In this document: positions 34,507-45,378 of the stretch, one piece after another
How the letters are laid out: every line of letters begins with the position of its first letter
How positions within the stretch are numbered: position 1 is the first letter of the stretch
From: Conchocele bisecta
Lineage: Eukaryota; Mollusca; Bivalvia; Lucinida; Thyasiridae
DNA length: 64,000 nucleotides
Reading direction: 5' to 3'
NCBI GenBank assembly: GCA_029237695.1
Contig: CM055274.1
Coordinates: forward strand, 67,577,484-67,641,483
Program-made: the position numbers and the translations under genes
The notes under the pieces: generated by a model
The model's input: the letters and a program-made list of their open reading frames with translations, nothing else
Told to the model about the DNA's origin: nothing
Database searches by the model: none

Positions 34507-34705
34507 AATATACAGCATCTAACTGTATAAACACTTGGATTTGAACCCTAGTTTACATTTACAAACATACACCAGCATTATATTGTTGATTTCAATAAAA
34601 AAAATTACCAAAAAAAACATGTTTTTTTCTCAGATATTGAATATCAGATATGAATTTTGTCAATAATTTGTATTTCTATAAACAATAAAAGATTAAAATA
34701 TTTCA

Positions 34706-34957
34706 CAGGGGCGGATCCAGTATTTGGGGGGGGGGGGTCCTATTTTCGAGCTCCACACAGTGAAGCGAGTATGCTTGGGGGATCAGGGGACAAATTTTGA
34801 AATCTAGATGTCCAGAAATAATGCACTTTCCTGTGTTTTACGGCATTTAAATTCAGACCCCAACTGGTGGTAAACTGTGATCTATGTAAACTCCGTGGCT
34901 GAACGGGGGGTTTGCAACCCCGGAACCCTCCCCACACCCCCTCCAGATCCGCGCCTG
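34706..34957. mobile_element. hAT-like MITE, 252 bp
   Basis: Left end CAGGGGCGGATCCAG, right end (inverted) CAGGCGCGGATCTGG. TTTCA precedes and follows the element. The CAG start and GGCGGATC end style recall hAT-derived MITEs; the full 8-bp duplication expected of hAT elements is not clear. A G-run of about 12 lies just inside the left end. Confidence 0.65.
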
Positions 34958-35069
34958 TTTCACAACTACTATTTACATGCATATTGAAATAACCCAAAAG
35001 TTATTTAATTTAAAAATATGTAATTTTACCATTGTTTTTGAAAATTCCACAGGAAAATGCCACTTTACA

Positions 35070-35543
35070 AGGTTAGACACCACCAAATAGTTTTACTATA
35101 TAATTTAACCGAATGCCATCCAATAAGGCCAGTCTCTCCTACTTTCACTATTCGTATGGATGCTGTGGGACCCACTTGTACATGACCTGCAGCCAGTCTG
35201 TACTGGTTCTGCATGAACTAAACAATAGGTTCACTTACTCCTAAGAAAGAAAAATCCAACCTTGTCATATCCTCCAATATTGTGTACATTTTTTGGCCAC
35301 GGAAACTCCGTTTACATCAAGTGACCAACAGGGTCAGTGTTTTCTTTTAAATGCTACAAATATGCTGAAAACTGGTGTTGAAGGCACCCCAAAATGTTCC
35401 TCAAGTGAAACTGGGTAGTAATGGATCAAGATTTGCAAGCAAACGGTGTCTGTGACCTCAAAACACCCGCACTATTTTTTTATACCGGACTACTTTTGCA
35501 TACACCCTGGGCGGTTTCGCACCATTTGGTGTCTTCTAACCTA
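35070..35543. mobile_element. M-family MITE, copy 1
   Basis: About 474 bp, starting AGGTTAGACACCACCAAATA and ending in the inverse AGGTTAGAAGACACCAAATG. The interior has TATTCGTATGGATGCTGTGG, GACCTGCAGCCAGTCTGTAC, ACATTTTTTGGCCACGGAAA and GTTCCTCAAGTGAAACTGGG. Copies 2 and 3 follow at 35948 and 37276. Confidence 0.8.
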
Positions 35544-35947
35544 CAAGAGTAAGCAAGCCATCATGACTGTATATCAAGACAATCATCAAGTCACGACTAG
35601 TCCGACTTGACCATAAGTCCGTAAAACGGGAAAACAACAGAGACAGAGTAATAACTGATATACAACAACTCATACTCAAGTTTTCAGTTAAAAGCCCTGT
35701 GTATATAATTATGTAACCTACGGATGACTACCATAGATAGACTACAAGGTGAATGTGAATGCCTTGGTGAGCCTATTTAAGGGGGGTGTGGTGGAGTAGG
35801 TGTGAGGTGAGCGTGAAAGGTGAGCAGCAGACTTAGGTTAGCAAATTTGCCATGAGGTAGGTACATTTTCGTTGTTTTATTCATATTTTAATTCAAAACA
35901 CGAGGAAGCCATATCCATATACATGTAGCCTATGGCACGACGGAATA
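35544..35947. other. Spacer, nothing recognised
   Basis: AT-rich DNA between M copies 1 and 2. A short GTGAGGTGAGCGTGAAAGG stretch is noted. No gene. Confidence 0.4.
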
Positions 35948-36394
35948 TAGGTTAGCCATCTCCAAATAGTTTTACTATATAATTTAACCGATTGCCATCC
36001 AATAAGGCCAGTCTCTCCTACTTTCACTATTCGTATGGATGCTGTGGGACCCACTTGTACATGACCTGAAGCCAGTCTGTACTGGTTCTGCATGAACTAA
36101 ACAATAGGTTCACTTACTTCTAAGAAAGAAAAATCCAACCTTGTCATATCCTCCAATATTGTGTACATTTTTTGGCCACGGAAACTCTGTGTTCAGTGTT
36201 TTCTTTTAAATGCTACAAATATGCTGAAAACTGGTGTTAAAAGCACCCCAAAATGTTCCTCAAGTGAAACTGGGTAGTAATGGATCAAGATTTGCAAGCA
36301 AATGGTGTCTGTGACCTCAAAACACCTGCACTATTTTTGTATACCGGACTATTTTTGCATACACCCTGGGCACCATTTGGTATCCTCTAACCTA
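35948..36394. mobile_element. M-family MITE, copy 2
   Basis: About 447 bp with ends TAGGTTAGCCATCTCCAAAT and, inverted, TAGGTTAGAGGATACCAAAT. TA flanks both ends (TA before 35948 and after 36394). It lacks the GTTTACATCA(A/C)GTGACC stretch present in copies 1 and 3, so it carries a small deletion. Confidence 0.85.
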
Positions 36395-37275
36395 TAAGTG
36401 TACCCAGGCTCACTACAAATCATTCAACAATATTCACTATTCAAAACTAGGTTCTATTCCTTGATACAGTACCAACTTTGGAGCAAATATCTCAAATGGT
36501 TGTCACACAGCAGCTGTGTAACTCCACCATGTGACTGTTCACATTCTGCCTTAAATTGAGCTACTACATAACTATGGAGAATTTTAATAGATAATGAATT
36601 AAAAGCACAAAAGTCCATAAAATCACATAATATTACCCTAAATAGTGGTATAGCTAACCATTCTACATATAAAGACTCATCACTCAAACTATACCAACAT
36701 GTATACCACTCTGGAATGGTCGACAGACAAAAGGGTACTGGCTTGGAACGGTCAGTCCAGAAATTTGCTTTATGACACAGGAGGAAAGGAAAAACAATGT
36801 TTTCTGAGTACTAGTGTATTGTTACTATACCGATATGCGAAATCAATACACTTACGTCTAATTTTGGCAAATTTTGGAACAGCGCGAGATGTCGCGCCAC
36901 TTTCTCGAACTTCTTAATTGTCCATCAGAAAGCCAATATCAATGAAAAAAAAAGAAAAACACACTATAATGACTGTTTTGGGTGTATATTACTGTCACAT
37001 TCCAAGACCAATCACCTACAGATAATTCACATACACTGGGTTATTATATATGACAAATAAAGCCGAGAAATCAAGATTTTACAAGATTTTGAAGCCGATA
37101 ACTGTCCTGCTGGGATACGAAAAGAACAAATGTGTTGCATCGCGGAGTTCGCTCGATTACTTTTGTCGCAGTAACTTTAAATTATGTTCCCAGAGACATA
37201 GCTACAAGAAACATACACTTCCAACTTCAAATTCTACAAAAAAACATATCTCACATAGGGCCTAGGCCCATCTTA
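36395..37275. other. AT-rich DNA, nothing recognised
   Basis: About 880 bp between M copies 2 and 3. Small open frames (36699-36917 and 37050-37265) have no recognisable domain. No repeats were noticed. Confidence 0.4.
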
Positions 37276-37489
37276 TAGGTTAGCCACCTCCAAATAGTTT
37301 TACTATATAATTTAACCGATTGCCATCCAATAAGGCCAGTCTCTCCTACTTTCACTATTCGTATGGATGCTGTGGGACCCACTTGTACATGACCTGCAGC
37401 CAGTCTGTACTGGTTCTGCATGAACTAAACAATAGGTTCACTTACTCCTAAGAAAGAAAAATCCAACCTTGTCATATCCTCCAATATTG
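37276..37489. mobile_element. M-family MITE, copy 3, left part
   Basis: Left 214 bp of a third M copy, cut at CCAATATTG by the LTR retrotransposon. The remainder resumes at 48227. The intact copy 1 shows CCAATATTGTGTACA at this point. Confidence 0.9.
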
Positions 37490-37683
37490 TGTAAGATGTC
37501 AATTTGAAATAAGGACCGGTCCCCTCTATTACCTCCCTTTAATTGACTCTCCACCGACTAGCCAATGAAATTGTAGCAGCCTCGTGGTTCTGAGAGAAGC
37601 TGAGAGACCGCGAGAATGTAAACGCGAGACGGCAAATAAACAAAGTCATAAGAAGGAGAAACCTGGTGTTTCGTAAGTTAACA
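37490..37683 (+). repeat. 5' LTR
   Basis: 194 bp, TGTAAGATGTCAATTTG to GTAAGTTAACA, with the usual TG...CA ends. An AATAAA polyadenylation signal lies in GGCAAATAAACAAAG (about 37634). No clear TATA box was seen. Confidence 0.93.
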
Positions 37684-37684
37684 T

Positions 37685-37696
37685 TGGTGGCAGCGG
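37685..37696 (+). promoter_or_regulatory. Putative primer-binding site
   Basis: TGGTGGCAGCGG begins one base after the 5' LTR. It would pair with a tRNA 3' end reading CCGCTGCCACCA, so the CCA-complement is present. Which tRNA is not determined. Confidence 0.65.
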
Positions 37697-37923
37697 TGTT
37701 CTAAATTGTCCCCATTGCGATTTGTCTGTTATTGGTCCTTAGTTCAAAGCGGTTTACTGAAACTATCGCTGTCTGCAAGACATCTTGCAATTCACGATTT
37801 CTATTTTCAATTGACAACGCACTTGAACTTTTGTTCTACCAACAACAACAACAAACAAAACGTGTTATGAGAATATTTCAATAATTATCACAAATTAATT
37901 TATGTAGATCTACATGTAGCCAC

Positions 37924-38691
37924 ATGATCAGAAGCATTCTGTCTGCAGATTCGAGGGCAAACAATTTTGAACATTACCCACAGCCAGATTTTCCTATAGA
38001 CTATGTTATAAGGAGGGGAGCTACCATTAGTTCTTTGCAAAAACTTACTGAAAATTTCCTTGTATCAAAAACAACAGTTGAAGAGAAATTAAGCATTAAA
38101 GTTTGTGTCGGCATCAATGACTTACTCCGCAAGGTTCAACACGACAATGGCAGAGAACTAACACTTGAAAATGTGTCTGTCGAAGTTGTTTGCGCTCGTT
38201 TAATACAGTTTAAAAACGCGATTATAGGAAAGTTCTCAATTGCACAACGTAAACTGCAGAAATCAAAATTTCTAGGACTAGGCTAGGACTCTGATTTGTC
38301 AAATTTTCAAAAGAGTATAAATAACACAGTAAATTCCATAAATAATTTTATCGTTAATGAGAATATTTCTGATATAAGTGACTTGGGACGACCATTGTCA
38401 GTTCAATGGCATAAAGAAATTTTGCACCAACATAGTCAGAGATCTGGTAGATCACGCAAAGCTAGACGCATTATCGACTCGTACCATTTTAGTCGGTTAT
38501 ATGATGGGCCGCACGCGAAGTCTCATATAAAGCGCAAATGGTTCCGTTCATTGTGTCTTGTGTTTGAAAGAGAATTAAATCAGTCGCAGATTGTAGATTG
38601 TCATTTAAGTTATTCTGATACTGTGTCAGTTTTGGACTCAGAAGTGTACAATTGCTGGAAGAGGCAGAAAATCTGTCACAACAGAAACTAA
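37924..38691 (+). pseudogene. SGNH/GDSL-hydrolase-like ORF upstream of gag
   Basis: One reading frame of about 255 codons from ATG 37924 to a stop at 38691, broken by a single in-frame TAG at 38284-38286. It shows the four signature positions of SGNH hydrolases in order. These are a Ser in ADSR (residue 10, block I), a Gly in RRGATI (residue 32, block II), an Asn in GIND (residue 65, block III), and Asp and His in DGPH (residues 194 and 197, block V). Length and spacing fit a small SGNH domain. Family knowledge: these are lipases or esterases, and an esterase domain occurs in ORF1 of CR1-type LINEs. An ORF of this kind before gag is not part of the standard Ty3/gypsy layout. Activity and role are inferred; a chance resemblance cannot be excluded without a profile search. 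Confidence 0.6.
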
Positions 38692-38809
38692 ATGCAGTAA
38701 GTAGTTAGTACCAAGGAAAAGTATTAATCCATTTGTGTCACTCCTGCGGTTTCATTTCTCAGCGGTAAGTGAAACATTCGCTGGCTGATTACGAGTCTTG
38801 GATAAGGAT

Positions 38810-39264
38810 ATGGCAGAGGCAAAATTACTCTCCTTGGCTGCACCCCCTCCCAGATTTGAAGGTGGGCAGGGGGATGACTTTGAAACATGGCTCGAACGTG
38901 TTGACGCATGGTGTAAAATGAGATGGCGTCACGACTTGAATGCCGTCTAGAGGTTGAGAAAATGGAACAAGAGCATACGGTTGGTGCAGTAGTCGCGCCG
39001 AGCGACTATGACACAAGTTCCACTGAGATGGAACAAATGCGACTGCAGCTTGAGGAACTAAAAACAACAGTTGCAAGTCTGAATGCAACAAGATCAAAGA
39101 AAGATCTCAGATGTTTTTCATGTGGGCATGTCAGACATTTTGCTCGCGATTGTTATCACGGTCGTGGTGGTCGGTCGCGTAGTTGGCGTGATGCACCGAG
39201 AGGTAGAACTCGCGGTCGGGGCCGGGGATATGAAAATCCACCAGACTCATCTTTAAACTTCTAA
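38810..39264 (+). pseudogene. gag: gag remnant with CCHC zinc knuckle
   Basis: Starts at ATG 38810 with an acidic-aromatic stretch typical of gag N-termini (FEGGQGDDFETWLERVDAW). It reaches a stop near 38950, and the frame then shifts. The second frame carries a coiled-coil-like segment (MEQMRLQLEELKTTVASL), then one zinc knuckle CFSCGHVRHFARDC (C-x2-C-x4-H-x4-C, about 39112-39153) and an Arg/Gly-rich tail. The whole is about 150 codons against the 300 or more usual for gag, so most of the capsid region has been deleted at the frame break. Role: particle assembly and RNA packaging. It lies after the SGNH-like ORF and before the satellite block. Confidence 0.8.
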
Positions 39265-39402
39265 AGGCTGACGCTGCACCCATGTGTCAGCCATGAGCTC
39301 GTCAGGGGTTTCATCGTCAAACATTTGTAGTATTTCATTAGATTAGAAGACAACAAAGCTCGCCTGTTGGCAGCCTTCACTCAAACTTGGCACACTTTTA
39401 TA

Positions 39403-41337
39403 AAACAAGAGGGCCATGATGGCCCTAATTCGCTCACCTGACTCCATGAACACCAGAGGAGAATGTGACATTGAGTTCATGTGTTTTAAAAAAATTGTGC
39501 TATTTTTAGATGGCAGTCATCTTGGATTAAGCGATGACTCTCATTTTACCAAATCTGAAAATGCTTCACCCAAGGATCTTAACTAACTATGAAGTTTGGC
39601 CAGCATCGGCCATGTGGTTCCTGAGAAAAGAAGTTCAAAATCTTGAATAAATGGACCTTTTGGTGGCCATCATGGATGACATAATCATCCAATTCCGACA
39701 AATATTGCACCAGTGCAATCGCCTCATCGATACCTTCAAGTTGATATATGGCATGAGCATATTCGGTCATAAATAAAATTTGACCCCAATTTGACCCCAC
39801 GGGCCATGCCCATTTTTGACCCCAGGGTCACCATTTTCACAACTTTGAAAGAGCATTGTAAATCGATCATTCTTACCAAGTTTAGTCGAAATCCGGCCAG
39901 CGGTTCATGAGAAGAAGATTTTTTAAGAATTTATGCTATTTTTAGATGGCGGCCATCTTGGATTAGCGATGACCTCCATTTTAACAAATCTGAAAAGGCT
40001 TCACCCATGGACCATAACTTTTAAGTTTGGCTACCATGGGCCAAGCGGTTCATGTGAAGAAGAATTTTGAAATCTCTAATAAAAGACTGACCTTTTGACA
40101 TTTCGGCGGCCATCTTGGATAACATAACAATCCGATTTCGACAGAAAATGTACCAGAGTGATCGCCTCATTGATACTTTCGATTTGATATATAACATGAC
40201 CATATTCGGTCACAAATGAAATTTGACCCCAATTTGACCCCACGGGCCACGCCCATTTTTGACCCCGGGGTCACCATTTTAACAACTTTGAAAGAGCAAT
40301 GTACATCGATCATTCCTACCAAGTTTCGTCGAAATCCGGCCAGCGGTTCATGAGGAGAAGATTTTTGATAAATTTATGCTATTTTTAGACGGTGGCCATC
40401 TTGGATTAGCGATGACCTCCATTTTAACAAATCTGAAAAGGCTTCACCCATGGACCATAACTTTTAAGTTTGGCTACCATGGGCCAAGCGGTTCATGTGA
40501 AGAAGAATTTTGAAATCTCTAATAAAAGAACGACCTTTTGACCTTTCGGCAGCCATCTTGGATGACATAACAATCCGATATCGACAAAAAATGCACCAGA
40601 GTGATCGCCTCATTGATACCTTCAATTTGATATAGGGAGATGTTTATTCAAAATACAACACTTTAAGCCATATGGCCCATGAAGCAATACGAAAATGGCA
40701 TGCTATAAATCAAAACATATCATAGTGACAAAGACAACAGCAGGACTGGTGTAAATATAAGTAGAAAGTCGTTTAAGTATATTACCCGTGGTGGAATGCA
40801 ACAATTGTGCTGGGGATTCAGAATGGCATTATAATCTTGCTGAATTTACTGCACAACTACATCTTACATAATACCACTGACAAAACAATTAAGTTCATTT
40901 CTTTCACATACAAAACGTCAGGCATATGACCACAATTATGTAATAACTATATATGACATGACCATATTCAGTCAAAAATAAAATTTGACCCCAATTTGAC
41001 CCCACGGGCCACGCCCATTTTTGACCCTGGGGTCACCATTTTAACAACTTTGAAAGAGCAATGTACATCGATCATTCCTACCAAGTTTTGTCGAAATCCG
41101 GTTGGCAGTTCTTGAGAAGAAGATTTTTTAAGAATTTGTGCTATTTTTAGACGGCGGCCATCTTGGATTACGTAATGACGTCATTTTAACAAGTTTGTAA
41201 TCCCCCTACCTAAGGACCATGACCATGAAGTTTGGTGACTATAGACCCAATGGTTACCGAGGAGAAAACGTTTGAAAATGTTCACGGACGACGACGGACA
41301 CATTGTGGTAAAAACATGAATATTATATATAATTGAC
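39403..41337 (+). repeat. Bivalve-type tandem element P8 inside the retrotransposon
   Basis: Begins AAGAGGGCCATGATGGCCCT and continues with ~430-bp units. Units carry TTTGACCCCAATTTGACCCC, GGGCCACGCCCATTTTTGACC, GAAATCCGGCCAGCGGTTCA, GCGGCCATCTTGGATTA and ATGGACCATAACTTTTAAG. Nearly identical landmarks lie at about 39843, 40265 and 41045. It ends in an ACGACGACGG run (about 41285). It separates gag from the protease remnant, so it entered after the retrotransposon. Confidence 0.85.
40634..40955. mobile_element. Insertion inside a P8 unit
   Basis: About 320 bp not found in the neighbouring units. It separates GATATA from TATATGACATGACCATATTC, which are contiguous in the copy at about 40185. 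It has a GTTTATTCAAAATACAACA start and no clear terminal repeats. Class not determined. Confidence 0.5.
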
Positions 41338-43330
41338 CTTGGGTTAAGGGGTGTGCGGTGGACCTTGACATTGGGGTCAGTGGTGCAAGGTAGGTCATGG
41401 GTTTGCTATAGCATAATATAGCATATTAAGATGAATGCATGTATGAAATATCAATGCGCTCCCTGAAAACAGAAGTATAACAAAATTTAACCCAACGTTA
41501 AGTTTATGAACGCACTAAGTTGGTGATTTTCTACAGCATGATAGCTATTCACATGAGGAATGCATGTATGAATGTGCTAACTTTGTGACCTTGGGGAAAG
41601 GGGTGGGTCATGAATTTGCTGTAGCATAATAGAGGATCATCAGATGAATGCATGTATGAAATATCAAAGCGTTCCCTGTAAAGAAACAGAAGTTAAACAA
41701 CATTTACCCCAACGTTAAGTTTATGAACATGCTAAGTTTGTGACCTTGACCTTGGGGTAAGGGTTGGGTGGTGGGTTGTGGATTTGCTACAGCAATATAG
41801 AGGGTCATCTGAGGAATGCATGTATGAAATATCAAGGTGTTCCATGAAAGGAAACAGATGTTATAAGACATTTGGGGTGGGCGGTGGGTCATGGATTCAC
41901 AATAGCACGATAGAGTTTCATCAGATGAATGTATGTATGAAATATCAAGGCGTTCCATGAAAGGAAACAGATGCTAAGACATTAACCCCAACGTTTAAGT
42001 TTATGAATGTGCTATGTTTGTGACCTCGACCTTGGGGAAAGGGGTGGGGGGTAGGTCATGGATTTTCTGTAGCACAATAGAGGATCATCAGATGAATGCA
42101 TGCATGAAATATCAAAGCGGTCCCTGTACCGAAACAGAAGTTACACAACATTTACCCCAACGTTAAGTTTATGAACATGCTACGTTGGTGACCTTGACTT
42201 TGGGGTAAGGGTTGAGTGGTGGGTTGTGGATTTGCTACAGCATTATAGAGGGTCATCTGAGGAATATGCATGTATGAAATATCAAGGAGTTCCATGAAAG
42301 GAAACAGATGTTATAAGACATTTACCCCAAAGTTAAGTTTATGAATGTGCTAAGTTTGTGACCTTGACCCTAGGGTAAGGGATGGGCGGTGGGTCATGAA
42401 TTTGCTATAGCACAATATAGTATCATCAGATGAATGCATGTATGAAATATCAAGGCGTTCCATGAAAGGAAACAGATGTTATAAGATATTTACCCCAACG
42501 TTAAGTTTATGAATGTGCTATGTTTATGACCTTGACCTTGGGGAAAGGGGTGGGGGTGGGTCATGGATTTGCTATAGCACGATAGAGTATCATCAGATGA
42601 ATGCACGTATGAAATATCCAGGTGTTCCCTGTAAAGAAACAAAAAGACATTTACTCCAACGTTAAGTGGGGGGGGGGGGGGGGGCATGGATTTGCTGTAG
42701 CACAATAGAGGATCATCAGATGAATGCATGTATGAAATATCAAAACGTTCCCTGTAAAGAAACAGAAGTTACACAACATTTACCCCAACGTTAAGTTTAT
42801 GAACATGCTAAGGTTTGTGACCTTGACCTTGGAGCAAGGGTTGGGTGGTGGGTTGTGGATTTGCTACAGCATGATAGAGGGTCATCTGAGGAATGCATGT
42901 ATGAAATATCAAGGCGTTCCATGAAAGAAAACAGATGTTATGAGAGATTTACCCCAACGTTAAGTTTATGAATGTGCTCAGTTTGTGACCTTGAGCTTGG
43001 GGTAAGGGGTGGGTGGTAGGTCATGGATTTGCTACAGCATGATAGAGGGTCATCTGAGGAATGCATGTATGAAATATCAAGGTGTTCCATGAAAGGAAAC
43101 AGAAGTTATAAGACATTTACCCAACGTTAAGTTTATGAATGTGCTAAGTGTGTGACTTTGACCTTGGGGTAAGGGCTGGGTGGTGGGTCATGGATTTTCT
43201 ACAGCATCATAGAGGGTCATCTGAGGAATGCATGTATGAAATATCAATGTGTTCCATGAAAGGAAACATAAATTATAAGACATTTACCCAACTTTAAGTT
43301 TATGAATGTGCTAAGTTTGTGACCTTGACC
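41338..43330 (+). repeat. Tandem array P7, about eleven ~168-bp units
   Basis: Units with GTGACCTTGACCTTGGGGTA, GGGTCATGGATTTGCTACAG, GAGGAATGCATGTATGAAAT, ATCAAGGCGTTCCATGAAAG and ACCCCAACGTTAAGTTTATG. Landmark intervals of about 168 bp are regular from 42190 to 43320. A pure G run of about 18 lies at 42667-42684. No coding content. Confidence 0.9.
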
Positions 43331-43392
43331 TTGGGGACGACGCCGGGGGTATGCCATAAGCTCTTATGCACTTCGTGCAGGCGAGCTAAAAA
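43331..43392 (+). repeat. Array-end hairpin of P7
   Basis: After GGGGACGACGCCGGGGGT comes a hairpin at 43359-43387 in which AGCTC pairs with GAGCT and TGCAC with GTGCA around TTC. This is the same plan as at 11031-11060. Retrotransposon sequence resumes just beyond it. Confidence 0.75.
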
Positions 43393-43640
43393 GGAAGAAA
43401 TTAGACACAAACATTTCAATAGCTGCCTCTTCAGTCAACAATGAACCAGTTAAATTGAAAGGAGTGCTGGAATTAAATAGACGTACCGTTCCCATTTTAT
43501 GTGTCGGAACAGATGGTCAATCCAGTCATACTACTGTGGTGGAACTTTTTACAGCATACAGGCCTAAAGATAGACAGTAAGCAAGGAATGCTTGAACATG
43601 GAACACATGAAATACCGTTAATGCCACTATGGCGCTCTTT
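43393..43640 (+). pseudogene. pol: Retropepsin (protease) C-terminal remnant
   Basis: Part of the aspartic protease that would cut the polyprotein. A frameshift near 43495 leads into FLQHTGLKIDSKQGML; together with PVILLWWNF before it, this matches the end of retropepsins (usually ILGxDFL). The DTG/DSG active site is not found: it lay upstream, where the satellite block begins, and was either displaced or lost. An LLWW stretch replaces the usual LLG. Confidence 0.65.
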
Positions 43641-44585
43641 TACTACGACATGCACAGCGCTGTTGAAACAGACTGAGATAATCCCGCCAAGAACAGAGAT
43701 GACTGTCTGTGCGAGACTTGAACCTGATAAGGCATATGATTTGGTGCCGAATGGTTTCTCTGGAATTTTGGAGCCAGAAGATGTTTATAGACAGGATTGT
43801 GGACTACTGGTGGGAAGGACTGCTGGCACAGTGCAAAATGGCTTAACTTTAGTGCGCATTGTCAATGTATCTGAGGCGTCTATAGAACTTCATAAAGATA
43901 CATCAATCGGTTTCTTTCATGCAGCCGTTCAACAGGGCGTTAAAATAGCGCGAGTCGGGGTATACGAACTGATCGAAATGCCAACATCTGACAAAGAACA
44001 AACCAAACAAGCGAGGTATATACCTGATGTTGACTTGACTGAATCAGCACTTAGCGAGTTCCAAAAGAATGAAGTTCAGTCCTTATTAAGCCGTTATTCG
44101 GATGTATTCGCTAAGGATTCCACAGATCTGGGAAGAACCAATATGACGAAGCATACAATAAATACAGAGGACTCTCTCCCAATAAAGCAAGCTTACCGAC
44201 GTATACCAGGCAATTTACAAGATGAGGTACAGACACAGACAAAATCAATGTTGTCCAATGGAATTATAAAAGTGCTTGGAGTTCACCTGTAGTGTTAGCT
44301 AAAAAGAAGGATGGTAGCTTAAGGTTCTGTGTAGATTACAGGCGTCTAAATGCAGTAACACACAAAGACGCACACCCACTACCACGGGTTGACGATTGTT
44401 TAGATGCGTTGTCTGGTGCGACTATCTTTAGTACGTTGGATTGTGCTTCAGGCTATTGGCAAGTTGAAATGGATGGAGTTGATCGTGAAAAAAATGCATT
44501 TTCGTCGGGAAACAATCTGTACCACTTCCGGGTTTTGCCCTTTGGTCTAACAAATGCTCCTGCAACATTCCAACGACTAATGGAT
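43641..44585 (+). pseudogene. pol: Reverse transcriptase, N-terminal two-thirds
   Basis: The linker and RT of a Ty3/gypsy Pol. The frame from 43501 runs to 44292 (conserved HTINTEDSLPIKQAYRRIP, the usual start of the RT region), then shifts by one base near 44270. After that come KKDGSLRFCVDYRRLN, then FSTLDCASGYWQVEM with the first catalytic Asp (residue 50 of the second frame), then FRVLPFGLTNAPATFQRLMD. Sequence jumps at 44585 directly into the RNase H connection, so the segment with the YxDD catalytic pair, thumb and part of the connection is missing (roughly 300 bp by comparison with the family). It cannot be an active RT. Confidence 0.9.
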
Positions 44586-45060
44586 GTAGAGTTTGTGTGG
44601 ACAGATCAGTGCCAGAAATCATTTGAGACTCTTAGAGATGCATTGACTCACTATACCATATTGGCTTTTCCAGACTTCCAGAAACCATTCATTCTAATGA
44701 CTGATGCTTCCAATTTTTCAGTAGGGGCCGTTCTTGCGCAAATACAACATGGGGAAGAAAGGGTTATATGCTATTCCAGTGCCTCGTTGACAAGTGCAGG
44801 ACGAAACTGGAGCACATTTGATAAAGAATTTTGGGGTGTGGTTTAGGGTATACGGCATTTTAGACCATACCTTTGTGGAAAGAGATTTAAAGTCTACACA
44901 GACCACAAGCCATTGTTAAACATAGTCATTAAACAATGATAGCGATCCTACTGGCAGAAGAACCCGTTGGTCCATTGAACGGAGTAGCTATGAATTTGAC
45001 ATACTTTCCAAAAAAGGAGAGGAGAATGCCAACGCTGACTGTATGTCACGTATACTAATC
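44586..45060 (+). pseudogene. pol: RNase H domain
   Basis: Begins WTDQCQKSFETLRDAL and contains LMTDASNFSVGAVLAQ, the TDAS catalytic Asp motif, then VICYSSASL and NWSTFDKE. A stop at 44844-44846 interrupts it. Further islands follow: FRPYLCGKRFKVYTDHKPLL (the TDHKPL motif), and after more stops YEFDILSKKGEENANADC followed by MSRI (the end-of-RNase-H pattern). RNase H removes the RNA strand during replication. Stops near 44846 and 44940 inactivate it. Confidence 0.9.
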
Positions 45061-45221
45061 AGTCAAACTGATGTATGTACTGCTACTCAGTATATTACAC
45101 CACAAGCTGGACAGGAATCAACAGAGAGTGTTTTGAACATCAATATTGCACCAGAACAGGACAAAGACCCAGCTCTCAAGTTTGTGAAGGACATCAGGGA
45201 TCAGTTTACTGGGCGAAGATG

Positions 45222-45378
45222 GCGAAATTCTCTCCCTAAATTGTCCGACTTCTCCCTATTTTGAGTTGAGGGAGAAGTTTTTCGCTATATAAAACAGAAA
45301 TTTTAGAAAAATGGTCTCTTTTCTCAAATTTTTAGTGAAAACTTCTCCCTATTTTGATGGGCTAGCTTGAACCCTGGA
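45222..45378. mobile_element. Short insertion between RNase H and integrase
   Basis: About 157 bp that breaks the polyprotein between GRR and the resumption at GHA-like sequence. It contains two inverted or direct copies of CTTCTCCCTATTTTGA (about 45247 and 45342) and ends GGGCTAGCTTGAACCCTGG. Terminal repeats are unclear. I infer an insertion because conserved spacing is lost and AT content jumps. Confidence 0.45.

Noticed and set aside
34740..34997. 85-codon minus-strand frame
   Set aside because: Lies across the hAT-like MITE and its G-run; no domain.
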